Assembly (NCBI GenBank): GCA_025352045.1
Contig: JANXUD010000077.1
Coordinates: 21,211 to 85,210 of the forward strand
Length of the DNA stretch: 64,000 nucleotides
Direction: 5' to 3'
From: Gammaproteobacteria bacterium
GTDB taxonomy: Bacteria > Pseudomonadota > Gammaproteobacteria > Xanthomonadales > Xanthomonadaceae
Made by a program: the position numbers and the translations under genes. Of the stretch, positions 51,659 through 59,922 are shown in pieces. The notes under the pieces were generated by a model, which did not search any database, was not told the origin of the DNA, and saw only the letters and a list, made by a program, of their open reading frames with translations. The first letter of the stretch is position 1. Each line of letters begins with the position of its first letter.

Positions 51659-52399
51659 ATGTCGCCTGTCGCCCCGCCGCCGCCGCGCTTTCCCGCCGAA
51701 GCCGGCGCCGTGCTCCTGCCGGGGCCGGCTGGCCTGCTGGAGCTGTCCGTGGACTTGCCCGCCGAGGCTGAGGCGCGTCGTGGCGTGGCAGTGCTCTGCC
51801 ATCCCAATCCGCCCGATGGCGGCACCATGCACAACAAGGTCGTGACCATGGCCTCGCGCGCCCTGGTCGAGTCTGGCCTGGCCACGGTGCGCTTCAACTT
51901 CCGCGGTGTCGGCCAGTCCGAAGGCGCGTTCGACAACGGCCGCGGCGAAGTGCTGGACTTGCTGGCGGTGGCGCGCTGGGCGCAGGCCGAGCGGCCCGAC
52001 GACGCGCTCTGGCTGTGCGGATTCTCCTTCGGCGCCTGGGTGGCGCTGCAGGCGGCGCGCCAGTTGCCGGTGCAGCAGATGATCAGCATCGCGCCGCCGG
52101 TGGGCTTCCGCGACTTCACCGGCGTGCTGCCGCCTGCCTGCCCCTGGTTGCTGATCCAGGGCGACAACGACGAGATCGTGGACGCCGCCGCGGTGCTTGC
52201 CTGGGCGACGAAACAGGCGCCGCCGCCGGGCATCGTGCGCATGGCCGACACCGGGCATTTCTTCCACCGTCGCTTGCTGGACCTGCGCGGCGCGATCAAG
52301 AACGGCGTGCGCAAGAACCTGCCGCCGCTGCGCGGCCCGGGTGGGAGCGGCTTCAGCCGCGATGGCGTTGCGCTTCCGATCCGGACGGATCGCGGCTGA
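51659..52399 (+). CDS. Alpha/beta hydrolase whose C-terminus runs into a REP-like element
   Basis: A product of 246 residues. Catalytic triad candidates are Ser123 in CGFSFGA, Asp169 or Asp171 in QGDNDEIVD and His200 in DTGHFFH. The early motif AVLCHPNPPDGGTMHNKVV belongs to the dienelactone-hydrolase-like/COG2945 group. The natural fold appears to end near NLPPLRG; residues 228-246 and the stop codon come from the palindromic repeat at 52341-52411. An ATG at 51647 would add four residues; neither start has a strong ribosome site. The substrate is unknown. Confidence 0.85.
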   Translation: MSPVAPPPPRFPAEAGAVLLPGPAGLLELSVDLPAEAEARRGVAVLCHPNPPDGGTMHNKVVTMASRALVESGLATVRFNFRGVGQSEGAFDNGRGEVLDLLAVARWAQAERPDDALWLCGFSFGAWVALQAARQLPVQQMISIAPPVGFRDFTGVLPPACPWLLIQGDNDEIVDAAAVLAWATKQAPPPGIVRMADTGHFFHRRLLDLRGAIKNGVRKNLPPLRGPGGSGFSRDGVALPIRTDRG

Positions 52400-52411
52400 A
52401 GCCGCTCCCAC
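52341..52411. repeat. Palindromic REP-like element, copy 3, inside a gene end
   Basis: GTGGGAGCGGCTTCAGCCGCGAT and its complement flank a 25-base centre. It encodes GSGFSRDG and more in the hydrolase frame and contains its TGA. It ends 11 bases before the zapE start. Confidence 0.9.
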
Positions 52412-52422
52412 GGCAGATCTCC

Positions 52423-53511
52423 ATGGGGACTCCCTCCCAGGCCTACGACGAAGGCGCCGCCGCCGGGCACTGGCAGGCCGACCCCGCGCAGCAGGCGCTG
52501 CTTGACACGCTCGATCGCCTGCACGCGGCCCTTCTCGAAGCGCAACCGGAGTCCCTGCTCGACAAGCTGGCCGCGCGCTTCCGCGAGCCGGTGGCGGTAA
52601 ACGGCTTGTACCTGTGGGGTGGCGTCGGCCGCGGCAAGACCTTCCTGGCCGACCTCCTCTACGACAGCCTGGGCACGCTGCCGCGGCAGCGCTGGCACTT
52701 CCACCGCTTCATGGGCGAAGTGCATGCACGCCTGCGCGCCCTGCCCGATACCGCCGACACCCTGTCCGTCGTTGCGCGCGACCTTGCGCAGGACCTGCGG
52801 CTGTTGTTGCTGGACGAGTTCTTCGTCGGCGACATCGGCGACGCGATGATCCTGGGCCGGCTGCTCGAGCAACTGGTCGGCCGCGGCGTGACCCTGGTGA
52901 CCACGTCCAACATCCCGCCGCGCGAGCTCTATCGCGATGGCCTGCAGCGCGCCAGCTTCCTGCCCTGCATCGCGCTGATCGAGGCGCATTGCCAGGTGAT
53001 CGAACTGGCGAGCGCGCAGGACCACCGATTGCGCCACCTCCGGCAGGCAGCAACCTTCCTGCGTCCCGCAGGCCAGGCCGCCGATGCGGTGCTGGCCGCG
53101 CAATTCGCCAGGCTCGCCGGACACGAGGCAAGGCCCGGCGCGCCGCTGCAGGTCAATGGCCGCGAGATCCCCGTGCGTGCCTGCGCGGGCGGCACGGCGT
53201 GGTTCGATTTCGGCGCCGTGTGCGAAGGCCCGCGCTCGGCCGCCGACTACATCGAACTGGCCCGGCGCTTCCATACCGTGCTGGTGTCGGGCGTGCCGCG
53301 CTTCGACGGCGGCAACGAGGATGCCGCGCGCCGCTTCGTCTACCTGGTGGACGAGTTCTACGATCGCCACGTCAACCTGCTGCTGTCGGCCGAGGCCGAT
53401 CCCCTGTCGCTGTACTCGGGGCAGCGCGTGGCGCGCGAGTTCGAGCGCACCAGTTCGAGGCTGGTGGAGATGCAGAGCGCCGACTACCTGGCACGCGAGC
53501 ACCGCCCGTAG
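52423..53511 (+). CDS. zapE: Cell division ATPase ZapE (AFG1-like)
   Basis: A product of 362 residues. Walker A GGVGRGKT follows LYLWGG; Walker B is LLLLDEFFVGDIGDAMILG, and VTLVTTSNIPPRELYRDGLQ follows. These are signatures of the AFG1/ZapE family, which acts with FtsZ during division under stress and is related to mitochondrial Afg1/Lace1. The ATG at 52423 lies just after the REP-like element. Upstream frame extension through that element has no support from the family. Confidence 0.93.
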   Translation: MGTPSQAYDEGAAAGHWQADPAQQALLDTLDRLHAALLEAQPESLLDKLAARFREPVAVNGLYLWGGVGRGKTFLADLLYDSLGTLPRQRWHFHRFMGEVHARLRALPDTADTLSVVARDLAQDLRLLLLDEFFVGDIGDAMILGRLLEQLVGRGVTLVTTSNIPPRELYRDGLQRASFLPCIALIEAHCQVIELASAQDHRLRHLRQAATFLRPAGQAADAVLAAQFARLAGHEARPGAPLQVNGREIPVRACAGGTAWFDFGAVCEGPRSAADYIELARRFHTVLVSGVPRFDGGNEDAARRFVYLVDEFYDRHVNLLLSAEADPLSLYSGQRVAREFERTSSRLVEMQSADYLAREHRP

Positions 53512-53571
53512 GCCGCCGTCGCGGGCTGGCATCGCTGGTGCGCCGGCACGGGTGCTAGCATTCCAGCCGCC

Positions 53572-54429
53572 ATGACTCCCGCCGACATGCCTCCAGCCGA
53601 CACGCCCCGTCCCGAAGACTCCCTGCTCGGCCGCGCCGTCGACACGCCCACGGCCTACGACCCCGGCCTGCTGTTCGCGATCCCGCGTGCGCCCGGGCGC
53701 GCCGAACTGGGCATTGCCGAGCCGCTGCCCTTCATCGGCGTGGACATCTGGAATGCCTATGAATTCGGCTGGCTGGACGCGCGCGGCAAGCCGCGCGTCG
53801 CCCTGCTCGAGTTCCGCGTGCCGGCGACCTCGCCCAACCTGATCGAGTCGAAGAGTTTCAAGCTGTACTTGAACAGCTACATGCAGCTGCGCGTGCACGA
53901 CACCGACGCCCTGCGGCACATGCTTGTTGGCGACTTGTCTGCGGTCGCCGGGGCAGCGGTGACTGTCGTGCTCGGCACGCCGACCTCGAAGGCCTCGTCG
54001 CTGATCGAGAACCTCGAGGGCGAGCTGATCGACGACCTGCCGATCGAGATCCACCACTACGGCCCGCCCGACCCGGCGATGCTGCATGCCAATCCGGATG
54101 CCGTGGTCGAGGAATCACTGGTCTCGCACTTGCTCAAGTCCAATTGCCCGGTCACCGGCCAGCCCGACTGGGCCAGCGTGCAAGTGCACTACACTGGCGC
54201 ACGGCTGGGGCGCGATGGCCTGTTGCGCTACCTGGTGGGCTTCCGCGAACATCGCGAGTTCCACGAGGCCTGCGTCGAGCGCATCTTCCGCGACATCCTG
54301 GCAGCCTGCGCGCCGACGCGGCTGTCGGTGTACGCGCGCTACACGCGCCGCGGCGGCCTGGACATCAACCCCTTCCGCGCGACCCCGGGCTGGCTGCTGC
54401 CCGGCAACACGCGTACCGCGCGGCAGTGA
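53572..54429 (+). CDS. queF: NADPH-dependent 7-cyano-7-deazaguanine reductase, long form
   Basis: A product of 285 residues. The two-domain QueF has the substrate-binding ESKSFKLYLNSYMQ motif (about 92-104) and active-site Cys192 in SNCPVTGQPDW with Asp199, at positions close to those of the E. coli enzyme. It reduces preQ0 to preQ1 in queuosine synthesis. Other queuosine genes are not in this window. An ATG at 53587 is also possible. Confidence 0.95.
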   Translation: MTPADMPPADTPRPEDSLLGRAVDTPTAYDPGLLFAIPRAPGRAELGIAEPLPFIGVDIWNAYEFGWLDARGKPRVALLEFRVPATSPNLIESKSFKLYLNSYMQLRVHDTDALRHMLVGDLSAVAGAAVTVVLGTPTSKASSLIENLEGELIDDLPIEIHHYGPPDPAMLHANPDAVVEESLVSHLLKSNCPVTGQPDWASVQVHYTGARLGRDGLLRYLVGFREHREFHEACVERIFRDILAACAPTRLSVYARYTRRGGLDINPFRATPGWLLPGNTRTARQ

Positions 54430-54458
54430 ACGCCGTGCGCACGCATCAAGGAGCCGTC

Positions 54459-54977
54459 ATGTCCATCCCACGCCCCGCGTCCGTCCTGCTGGCCCTGGCA
54501 CTCGCATTGGCGCTGGGCGGCTGCAAGCCCGCCGCGGCGCCCGGCGCGGCCGCCCCGGCCGTCGCCGGCAAGGACGCGGCGCCCTCCGGTCCGGCGTTGG
54601 TGGACGACAGCCATGTGGCCAACGTGGATTCGCAGCCGCTGGACCTGGGCGATTTCAAGATCGTGTCGGTGTTGCTGGGCCGCACGCTGGACGCCGACCA
54701 GGTCGTGCAGGCCGATCGCGATTCCTTCGCGCCCCGCGACACCATCCACGCCTCAGTCCTGAGCACGGGCGCGCACGAGGGATTGACGCTGTCGGCGCAC
54801 TGGCTGGCGCCGGACGGCGCCACCATCGCCGACACCGCGCAGGTGGTCGCGCCCACGCAACCCACCGCCACCACCTTTTCGCTGCACAACCCGCAGCCCT
54901 GGCCTCCCGGCGACTACAAGCTGGAACTGGCGGTGAACGAGCATGTGCTGCAGACGCGCGAGTTCCACATCCACTGA
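54459..54977 (+). CDS. Small lipoprotein with an Ig-like beta-sandwich
   Basis: A product of 172 residues with a lipobox (LALALGGC) and an Ala/Pro linker. The domain after about residue 55 reads like an immunoglobulin-type fold (TIHASVLSTG, LTLSAHWLAPDGATIADTAQ, PPGDYKLELAVNEHVLQTRE). AAGGAG lies six bases before the ATG. It lies just after queF, with no functional link visible. Function unknown. Confidence 0.7.
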   Translation: MSIPRPASVLLALALALALGGCKPAAAPGAAAPAVAGKDAAPSGPALVDDSHVANVDSQPLDLGDFKIVSVLLGRTLDADQVVQADRDSFAPRDTIHASVLSTGAHEGLTLSAHWLAPDGATIADTAQVVAPTQPTATTFSLHNPQPWPPGDYKLELAVNEHVLQTREFHIH

Positions 54978-54993
54978 CGGATATCGTCCCGCG

Positions 54994-55587
54994 CTAGGGG
55001 TTGGGGGCGTGCTTGTAGAGGCCGTCGAACGCCACCGTCCAGGCCTTGCCGGCATCGGTGGACGACTCCCACAGTTGGCGCACGCTGCCGTCCGCGTTCG
55101 GCGTCCAGGTGATGCGCTCGCGTTGCGCGATGCCGGTTTTCGGGTCGGGTTTGGCCTGCACGCCCTCGAGCGCCATCCTGCCGCCGACGATGCCGCCCGA
55201 CAGCACCAGGCGCCCGCCCTGCGCGTCCACCCAGAACTGTTCCCAGTGGCCGACTTGCGCGTTGTAGAGGTTGTAGCTCTTGCCATCACCGGCATGGTTG
55301 CCCGCGCTGGTCCAGTGCTCGGCCAGCACGCAGCCGCCGAGGATGGCTTCGACATGGCTAGTGCCGACCTGCTTGCCGGTGCCGTCGAACACCTGCCAGT
55401 CGCCCAGCCAGAAATCGAACTGGCGGTGTGCGGCGGCCGTGCAGGCCGGCGGCGGGGGCTTGCGCGTTGCGGGCGCCGCGCCAGGCGCCGGTGGAGGCGT
55501 CTGCGCGCCGGCGCTCATCGGGAGGACCAGGCCTGCAAGTGCAAGCGCGGCGCAGGCCAGGGCGAGGGCAGGGCGGATGGCACGCAT
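54994..55587 (-). CDS. Secreted DUF1579-like protein
   Basis: A product of 197 residues with a signal peptide ending SAGA and a Pro-rich linker. The domain begins HRQFDFWLGDWQVFDGTG, followed by ILGGCVLAEHW and GHWEQFWVDAQGGRLVLSGG. This pattern is typical of small periplasmic proteins in the DUF1579/lipocalin-like group, without known activity. It is convergent with the lipoprotein gene and divergent from icd. Confidence 0.75.
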   Translation of the reverse strand: MRAIRPALALACAALALAGLVLPMSAGAQTPPPAPGAAPATRKPPPPACTAAAHRQFDFWLGDWQVFDGTGKQVGTSHVEAILGGCVLAEHWTSAGNHAGDGKSYNLYNAQVGHWEQFWVDAQGGRLVLSGGIVGGRMALEGVQAKPDPKTGIAQRERITWTPNADGSVRQLWESSTDAGKAWTVAFDGLYKHAPNP

Positions 55588-55683
55588 GCGGGCTCCGGCG
55601 CGGCGGGGCCTTGAGCTTACAATAGTCGGTCACGACACACGGTCGCGCCCGGGCCTGCCGAGGCGCCTCGAACAGGAGTCCAC

Positions 55684-57012
<1,329 letters not shown>

Positions 57013-57042
57013 TCGCCGGCTCCGGCCAGGCGGCGCTTTGCA

Positions 57043-57073
57043 GGGACGGGGCGCGCAGGCGCCCCGTCCCTTT
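57043..57073 (+). terminator. Rho-independent terminator of icd
   Basis: GGGACGGGGCGC, a four-base loop GCAG, then the perfect complement GCGCCCCGTCCC followed by TTTGCTTG. The 12-bp stem lies 30 bases after the icd stop. The next gene on the opposite strand ends at 57260; the interval 57074-57259 holds only a weak open frame. Confidence 0.85.
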
Positions 57074-57259
57074 GCTTGCTCAGGCGGCTCGGTCGGCTGG
57101 TTCGATCGGTTGGATGCGCGAGAGTCGTGCATCCAGTTGCGCCAGCGCGAACAGCAGCAACTCCGGCGATGCGGCGACAGTGCCGGAACTTGCCGGCGGC
57201 GTTTCAGAATCATGTCTCGCGCAAGTCAGCGCGCCATGGCACCAGAGCGTGTTGCCAGG

Positions 57260-57586
57260 TCAGCGAGCGCGCGCCTGCAAGGTGGTGTCCGAAGGATTCG
57301 GATCCTCGATCGGCTCGCGCTTGTGTTCGCCGGGCGGCGCGTCGTCGTCGCTGCCCGGCACTGCCGGCTCTTCCGGCTCACCGGGCTTGGCTGGTGCGCG
57401 TGGATGCATGTTCGCCGCCACCTGCGCTTTTCGGCCGCCAGCGGCATTGGGATCGGGCTGCACGTCCTTGCCCGGCTTCGTGGGCGCCGGCTCGGCGTAG
57501 CCCGCGGCGGGTTTTCCGGGCTGGGCGACCGGCGCGGCCGTGCCGCGATTGCCGATGTGCCGCGCCTTGTCCTTGAGCTTCTCCAT
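57260..57586 (-). CDS. Small Pro/Lys-rich hypothetical protein
   Basis: A product of 108 residues starting MEKLKDKARHIGNR. It is hydrophilic, rich in Pro, Ala, Lys and acidic residues, and likely disordered (AEPAPTKPGKDVQPDPNA, EPEEPAVPGSDDDAPPGEHK). GGGAG lies five bases before the chosen ATG at 57586, whereas the frame extends 16 residues further up without a good ribosome site. No family is recognised. Confidence 0.5.
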   Translation of the reverse strand: MEKLKDKARHIGNRGTAAPVAQPGKPAAGYAEPAPTKPGKDVQPDPNAAGGRKAQVAANMHPRAPAKPGEPEEPAVPGSDDDAPPGEHKREPIEDPNPSDTTLQARAR

Positions 57587-57761
57587 GACCGCTCCCGGGG
57601 CGCGCATCCGCGCGCTTTGCGTGGTGGCCAGCATGGTCGCCGGCGAGGCAATGGCGGCTTAACCGGTGGGGGTCGTGCAGTTGCCGGAAGCGCGCCACTA
57701 CGGCGCCTGCACGCGACGCGGTGCGATAATCCCGCAATCCCCCACGCCGCCGGAATCCGCC

Positions 57762-58718
57762 ATGCGCCTGATGCTGCAAGCCGCCGCCCTGTCCCTCGCC
57801 TGTGCCGCCGGCGTTGCATGCGCCACGACCGTGACCACGCCGCCGCTGATGCCGGTGCTGCCGCCGCCCGACATCATCCTGCGCAGCGACGCCCCGGCAC
57901 AGGCCGCGCCGCCGCGAGCCGCCGCCCTCGCTACCGGGCAGGTCGCGCCCACCACCTCCACGACCGCCTCCACGACCGCCGCACTCGACCGGGCGCTCGC
58001 CGGCGACTGGCGCAGCGCCGCCAACGTTGCCCGTGACAAGTACCGCCATCCGCGCGAGACGCTGGGCTTCTTCGGTTTCCGCGACGACCTCACGGTGATC
58101 GAGATCTGGCCGAGCGGCGGCTGGTATGCCGAGGTCCTCGCGCCCGCCCTGCGCGAGCACGGCCGCTACATCGGCGTGGTCCCGAAAGCCGTTGGCGACG
58201 CGAAGCAAAAGGCATCCACCCAGCGCGGCAACGATGCCCTGCGCGCGAAGTTCGCCAAGCGCCCCGACCTGTTCGACAAGGCCGAGCTGCGCGAGTCCGA
58301 CAATGCCGCGCCCGACCTCGGCCCGCCCGCATCGGCCGACCTGCTGCTGACCTTCCGCAACGCGCACAACTGGGTGATGGCCGGCAACGAGCAGGCGATG
58401 TTCAAGGCGTTCTACGCGGTGCTCAAGCCGGGCGGCACGCTGGGCGTGGTGGACCACCGCGCCGCGCCAAACCAGCCTCCCGCCGAAATGCAGACCAGCG
58501 GCTACCTGCCCGAAGCCTATGTGATTGCCCTGGCCGAGGCCGCAGGCTTCCGCCTCGCCGGCAAGAGCGAGGTCAACGCCAATCCGCGCGACACCAAGGA
58601 CTACCCCGGTGGCGTGTGGACACTGCCGCCGACCCTGGCCAAGGGCGACACCGACCGCGCGAAATACCTCGCGATCGGCGAAAGCGACCGCATGACCCTG
58701 CGCTTCACCAAACCCTGA
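57762..58718 (+). CDS. Exported SAM-dependent methyltransferase-like protein (COG4798 type)
   Basis: A product of 318 residues. The N-terminus MRLMLQAAALSLACAAGVAC looks like a lipoprotein or signal peptide with Cys at 20. A Pro/Ala/Thr-rich linker follows. The domain contains RHPRETLGFFGFRDDLTVIE then IWPSGGWYAEVLAPALREHG, the class I methyltransferase motif I of COG4798 proteins, and later VLKPGGTLGVVDHRA. Such proteins are often exported although SAM is cytoplasmic, so activity is uncertain. The stop TGA lies within the dispersed repeat at 58715-58740. Confidence 0.8.
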   Translation: MRLMLQAAALSLACAAGVACATTVTTPPLMPVLPPPDIILRSDAPAQAAPPRAAALATGQVAPTTSTTASTTAALDRALAGDWRSAANVARDKYRHPRETLGFFGFRDDLTVIEIWPSGGWYAEVLAPALREHGRYIGVVPKAVGDAKQKASTQRGNDALRAKFAKRPDLFDKAELRESDNAAPDLGPPASADLLLTFRNAHNWVMAGNEQAMFKAFYAVLKPGGTLGVVDHRAAPNQPPAEMQTSGYLPEAYVIALAEAAGFRLAGKSEVNANPRDTKDYPGGVWTLPPTLAKGDTDRAKYLAIGESDRMTLRFTKP

Positions 58719-58740
58719 ACGGGGCCGGTTCCTTCACGCA
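58715..58740. repeat. CCTGAACGGGGCCGGTTCC dispersed element with CTTCACGC extension
   Basis: CCTGAACGGGGCCGGTTCC followed by TTCACGC. It contains the stop codon of the methyltransferase-like gene and is identical over 25 bases to the copy at 63844-63868. Confidence 0.8.
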
Positions 58741-58773
58741 GCCAACGGCGGCGTGAAAGAAGCGAACGCACGG

Positions 58774-58944
58774 TCAGCGGTTGATGATCACCGGCTGGCT
58801 GATGCTGTTCTCGCCGATTGCCGTGCCGGTGAAGCTGTCACTGACCGGCTGCGGCTCGGTCGGCTGGACGACCTGTTCGGTCGGCATGGACGTGTCCGTC
58901 GTCTGGGCGCTGGTGTCGGTGGAGGTGTCTCGGGGCTTGCTCAT
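58774..58944 (-). CDS. 56-residue Ser/Thr-rich protein ending PVIINR
   Basis: The last gene of the TIR/SLOG operon. The body is low-complexity, polar and likely disordered (MSKPRDTSTDTSAQTTDTSM, VVQPTEPQPVSD), and the tail is ISQPVIINR. AGGAG lies eight bases before the ATG, and the gap to the previous gene is 14 bases. The C-terminal hexapeptide is shared with the two genes just upstream, and the 15 bases encoding IINR-stop are identical in all three. It could be a ligand or tag peptide; there is no leader or modification signature I know. No close family is recognised. Confidence 0.7.
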   Translation of the reverse strand: MSKPRDTSTDTSAQTTDTSMPTEQVVQPTEPQPVSDSFTGTAIGENSISQPVIINR

Positions 58945-58958
58945 CGTGGTTCTCCTGT

Positions 58959-59360
58959 TCAGCGGTTGATGATAACGGGATCTTTGAACGTGGCGCCGGG
59001 CCCCAGGCGGGTGGACGTGCAGTAAAGCGTGTTCTGGTAAAGCACGCAAAGGTTGTACACCCATTGGCCATCGGTGCCGCTGCCGTGGTGGTTGTCGGTG
59101 ATGGTCAGGGTGTTGCCGTTGTTGCCAACCGACGGGGGGCTGAAGGATCCGTCCGGCGGTGCCAGCTTCCAGCTGAATCCCGGATTCGCGACGCCGGGTG
59201 GCGTGACCGGCTGGAAATTGCCCTGGGTAAGGACGCCGGCAAGGTGCCAGGTAATGATGGTCGCATCGGCATTGGCGCTGACGTTGATGCCGCCGTGGTC
59301 CTCGATGTCGAGTTGGCCGTTGACCAGGCTGACGTTGATATTGTTGACGGGGTTGGGCAT
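58959..59360 (-). CDS. 133-residue beta-sandwich-like protein ending PVIINR
   Basis: A soluble protein without a signal peptide. It begins NNINVSLVNGQLDIEDHGG and contains ITWHLAG, PGFSWKLAPPDGSF, TLTITDNHHG, GQWVYNLCVLY, and ends FKDPVIINR. The pattern of short strands suggests an Ig- or C2-like beta-sandwich. It is a diverged paralogue of the next gene upstream (common I-x-W-x-L, PGFxW…PP…F, GxWxYxLxV). AGGAG precedes the ATG. Two Cys near the end are shared in type but not position. Function unknown. Confidence 0.75.
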   Translation of the reverse strand: MPNPVNNINVSLVNGQLDIEDHGGINVSANADATIITWHLAGVLTQGNFQPVTPPGVANPGFSWKLAPPDGSFSPPSVGNNGNTLTITDNHHGSGTDGQWVYNLCVLYQNTLYCTSTRLGPGATFKDPVIINR

Positions 59361-59402
59361 GTCGAATCTCCTGTCGGGGCGCCCGGCGGGGCGTTGTCCG
59401 CC

Positions 59403-59885
59403 TCAGCGGTTGATGATGATCGGGTTGTCGCTCGCCTTGGCCGTCGCGGTCACGATGGGCCCGGGGCCGGTCGGCGAGTCGCCGCAATGGCCCTGCGGAT
59501 CCGGGTCGGTGGCGGTGGTCTGGCTGACCGTGGTGGAGTAAACCTTGTTGGCGAGCGTATCGCGCACCCGGAGCATGTAGATCCAGCAACCGACCGAACT
59601 CTTGTCGAGGTGGTGCGCCCGCATGACGAGGTGTTTGGGGTTAGGCCCGATGTGCGGCTCATCGAAGAAGTCGATAGGTGGCGTGGAGATCCACGCGAAG
59701 CCGGGCCGCGAAGTCGCCAGCGGCTCCCACGCGAGCGATTGGCCTTGGGTCTCGACCAGTTGCCAGTGGATGTCCTGGTCGCCCTTCCTGCACAGGACAT
59801 GGTCGGTTTGCCTCTGCTCCACGTAGAGCCAGTCCTCGGCCCCGTTCACGCCCTTGACCAGGCTGACCTTGATGTTGTTGGACAC
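59403..59885 (-). CDS. 160-residue beta-sandwich-like protein ending PIIINR
   Basis: The first of the three small proteins. It starts at a GTG with GAGGAG nine bases upstream; MSNNIKVSLVKG parallels the start of its paralogue downstream. Core motifs are IHWQLVE, PGFAWISTPPIDFFDEP, MRAHHLDK and GCWIYMLRVRD. A Gly/Pro/Thr-rich linker (about 125-150) joins the core to the tail SDNPIIINR. No signal peptide is present. It lies 37 bases downstream of the TIR gene. Function unknown; likely an accessory or ligand of the operon. Confidence 0.75.
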   Translation of the reverse strand: MSNNIKVSLVKGVNGAEDWLYVEQRQTDHVLCRKGDQDIHWQLVETQGQSLAWEPLATSRPGFAWISTPPIDFFDEPHIGPNPKHLVMRAHHLDKSSVGCWIYMLRVRDTLANKVYSTTVSQTTATDPDPQGHCGDSPTGPGPIVTATAKASDNPIIINR

Positions 59886-59922
59886 GAGCTGTTCTCCTCA
59901 ATCTGTGGTTGCGGGGGGACGA

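Noticed and set aside
49573..54087. A 1504-codon minus-strand frame across the nuclease, hydrolase, zapE and queF region
   Set aside because: It is opposite four well-supported genes and has no recognisable domain; such frames are expected in DNA of this base composition.
57079..57250. Minus-strand open stretch ending SPELLLFALAQLDARLSRIQ…
   Set aside because: The composition looks protein-like, but there is no start codon with a ribosome site and the stretch runs back into the next small gene. It could be a remnant; evidence is insufficient.
58774..59417. Three copies of TCAGCGGTTGATGAT as a possible CRISPR or regulatory repeat
   Set aside because: Spacing is uneven (185 and 444 bases), and each copy encodes the same C-terminal residues and stop of a separate gene, so coding conservation explains it.
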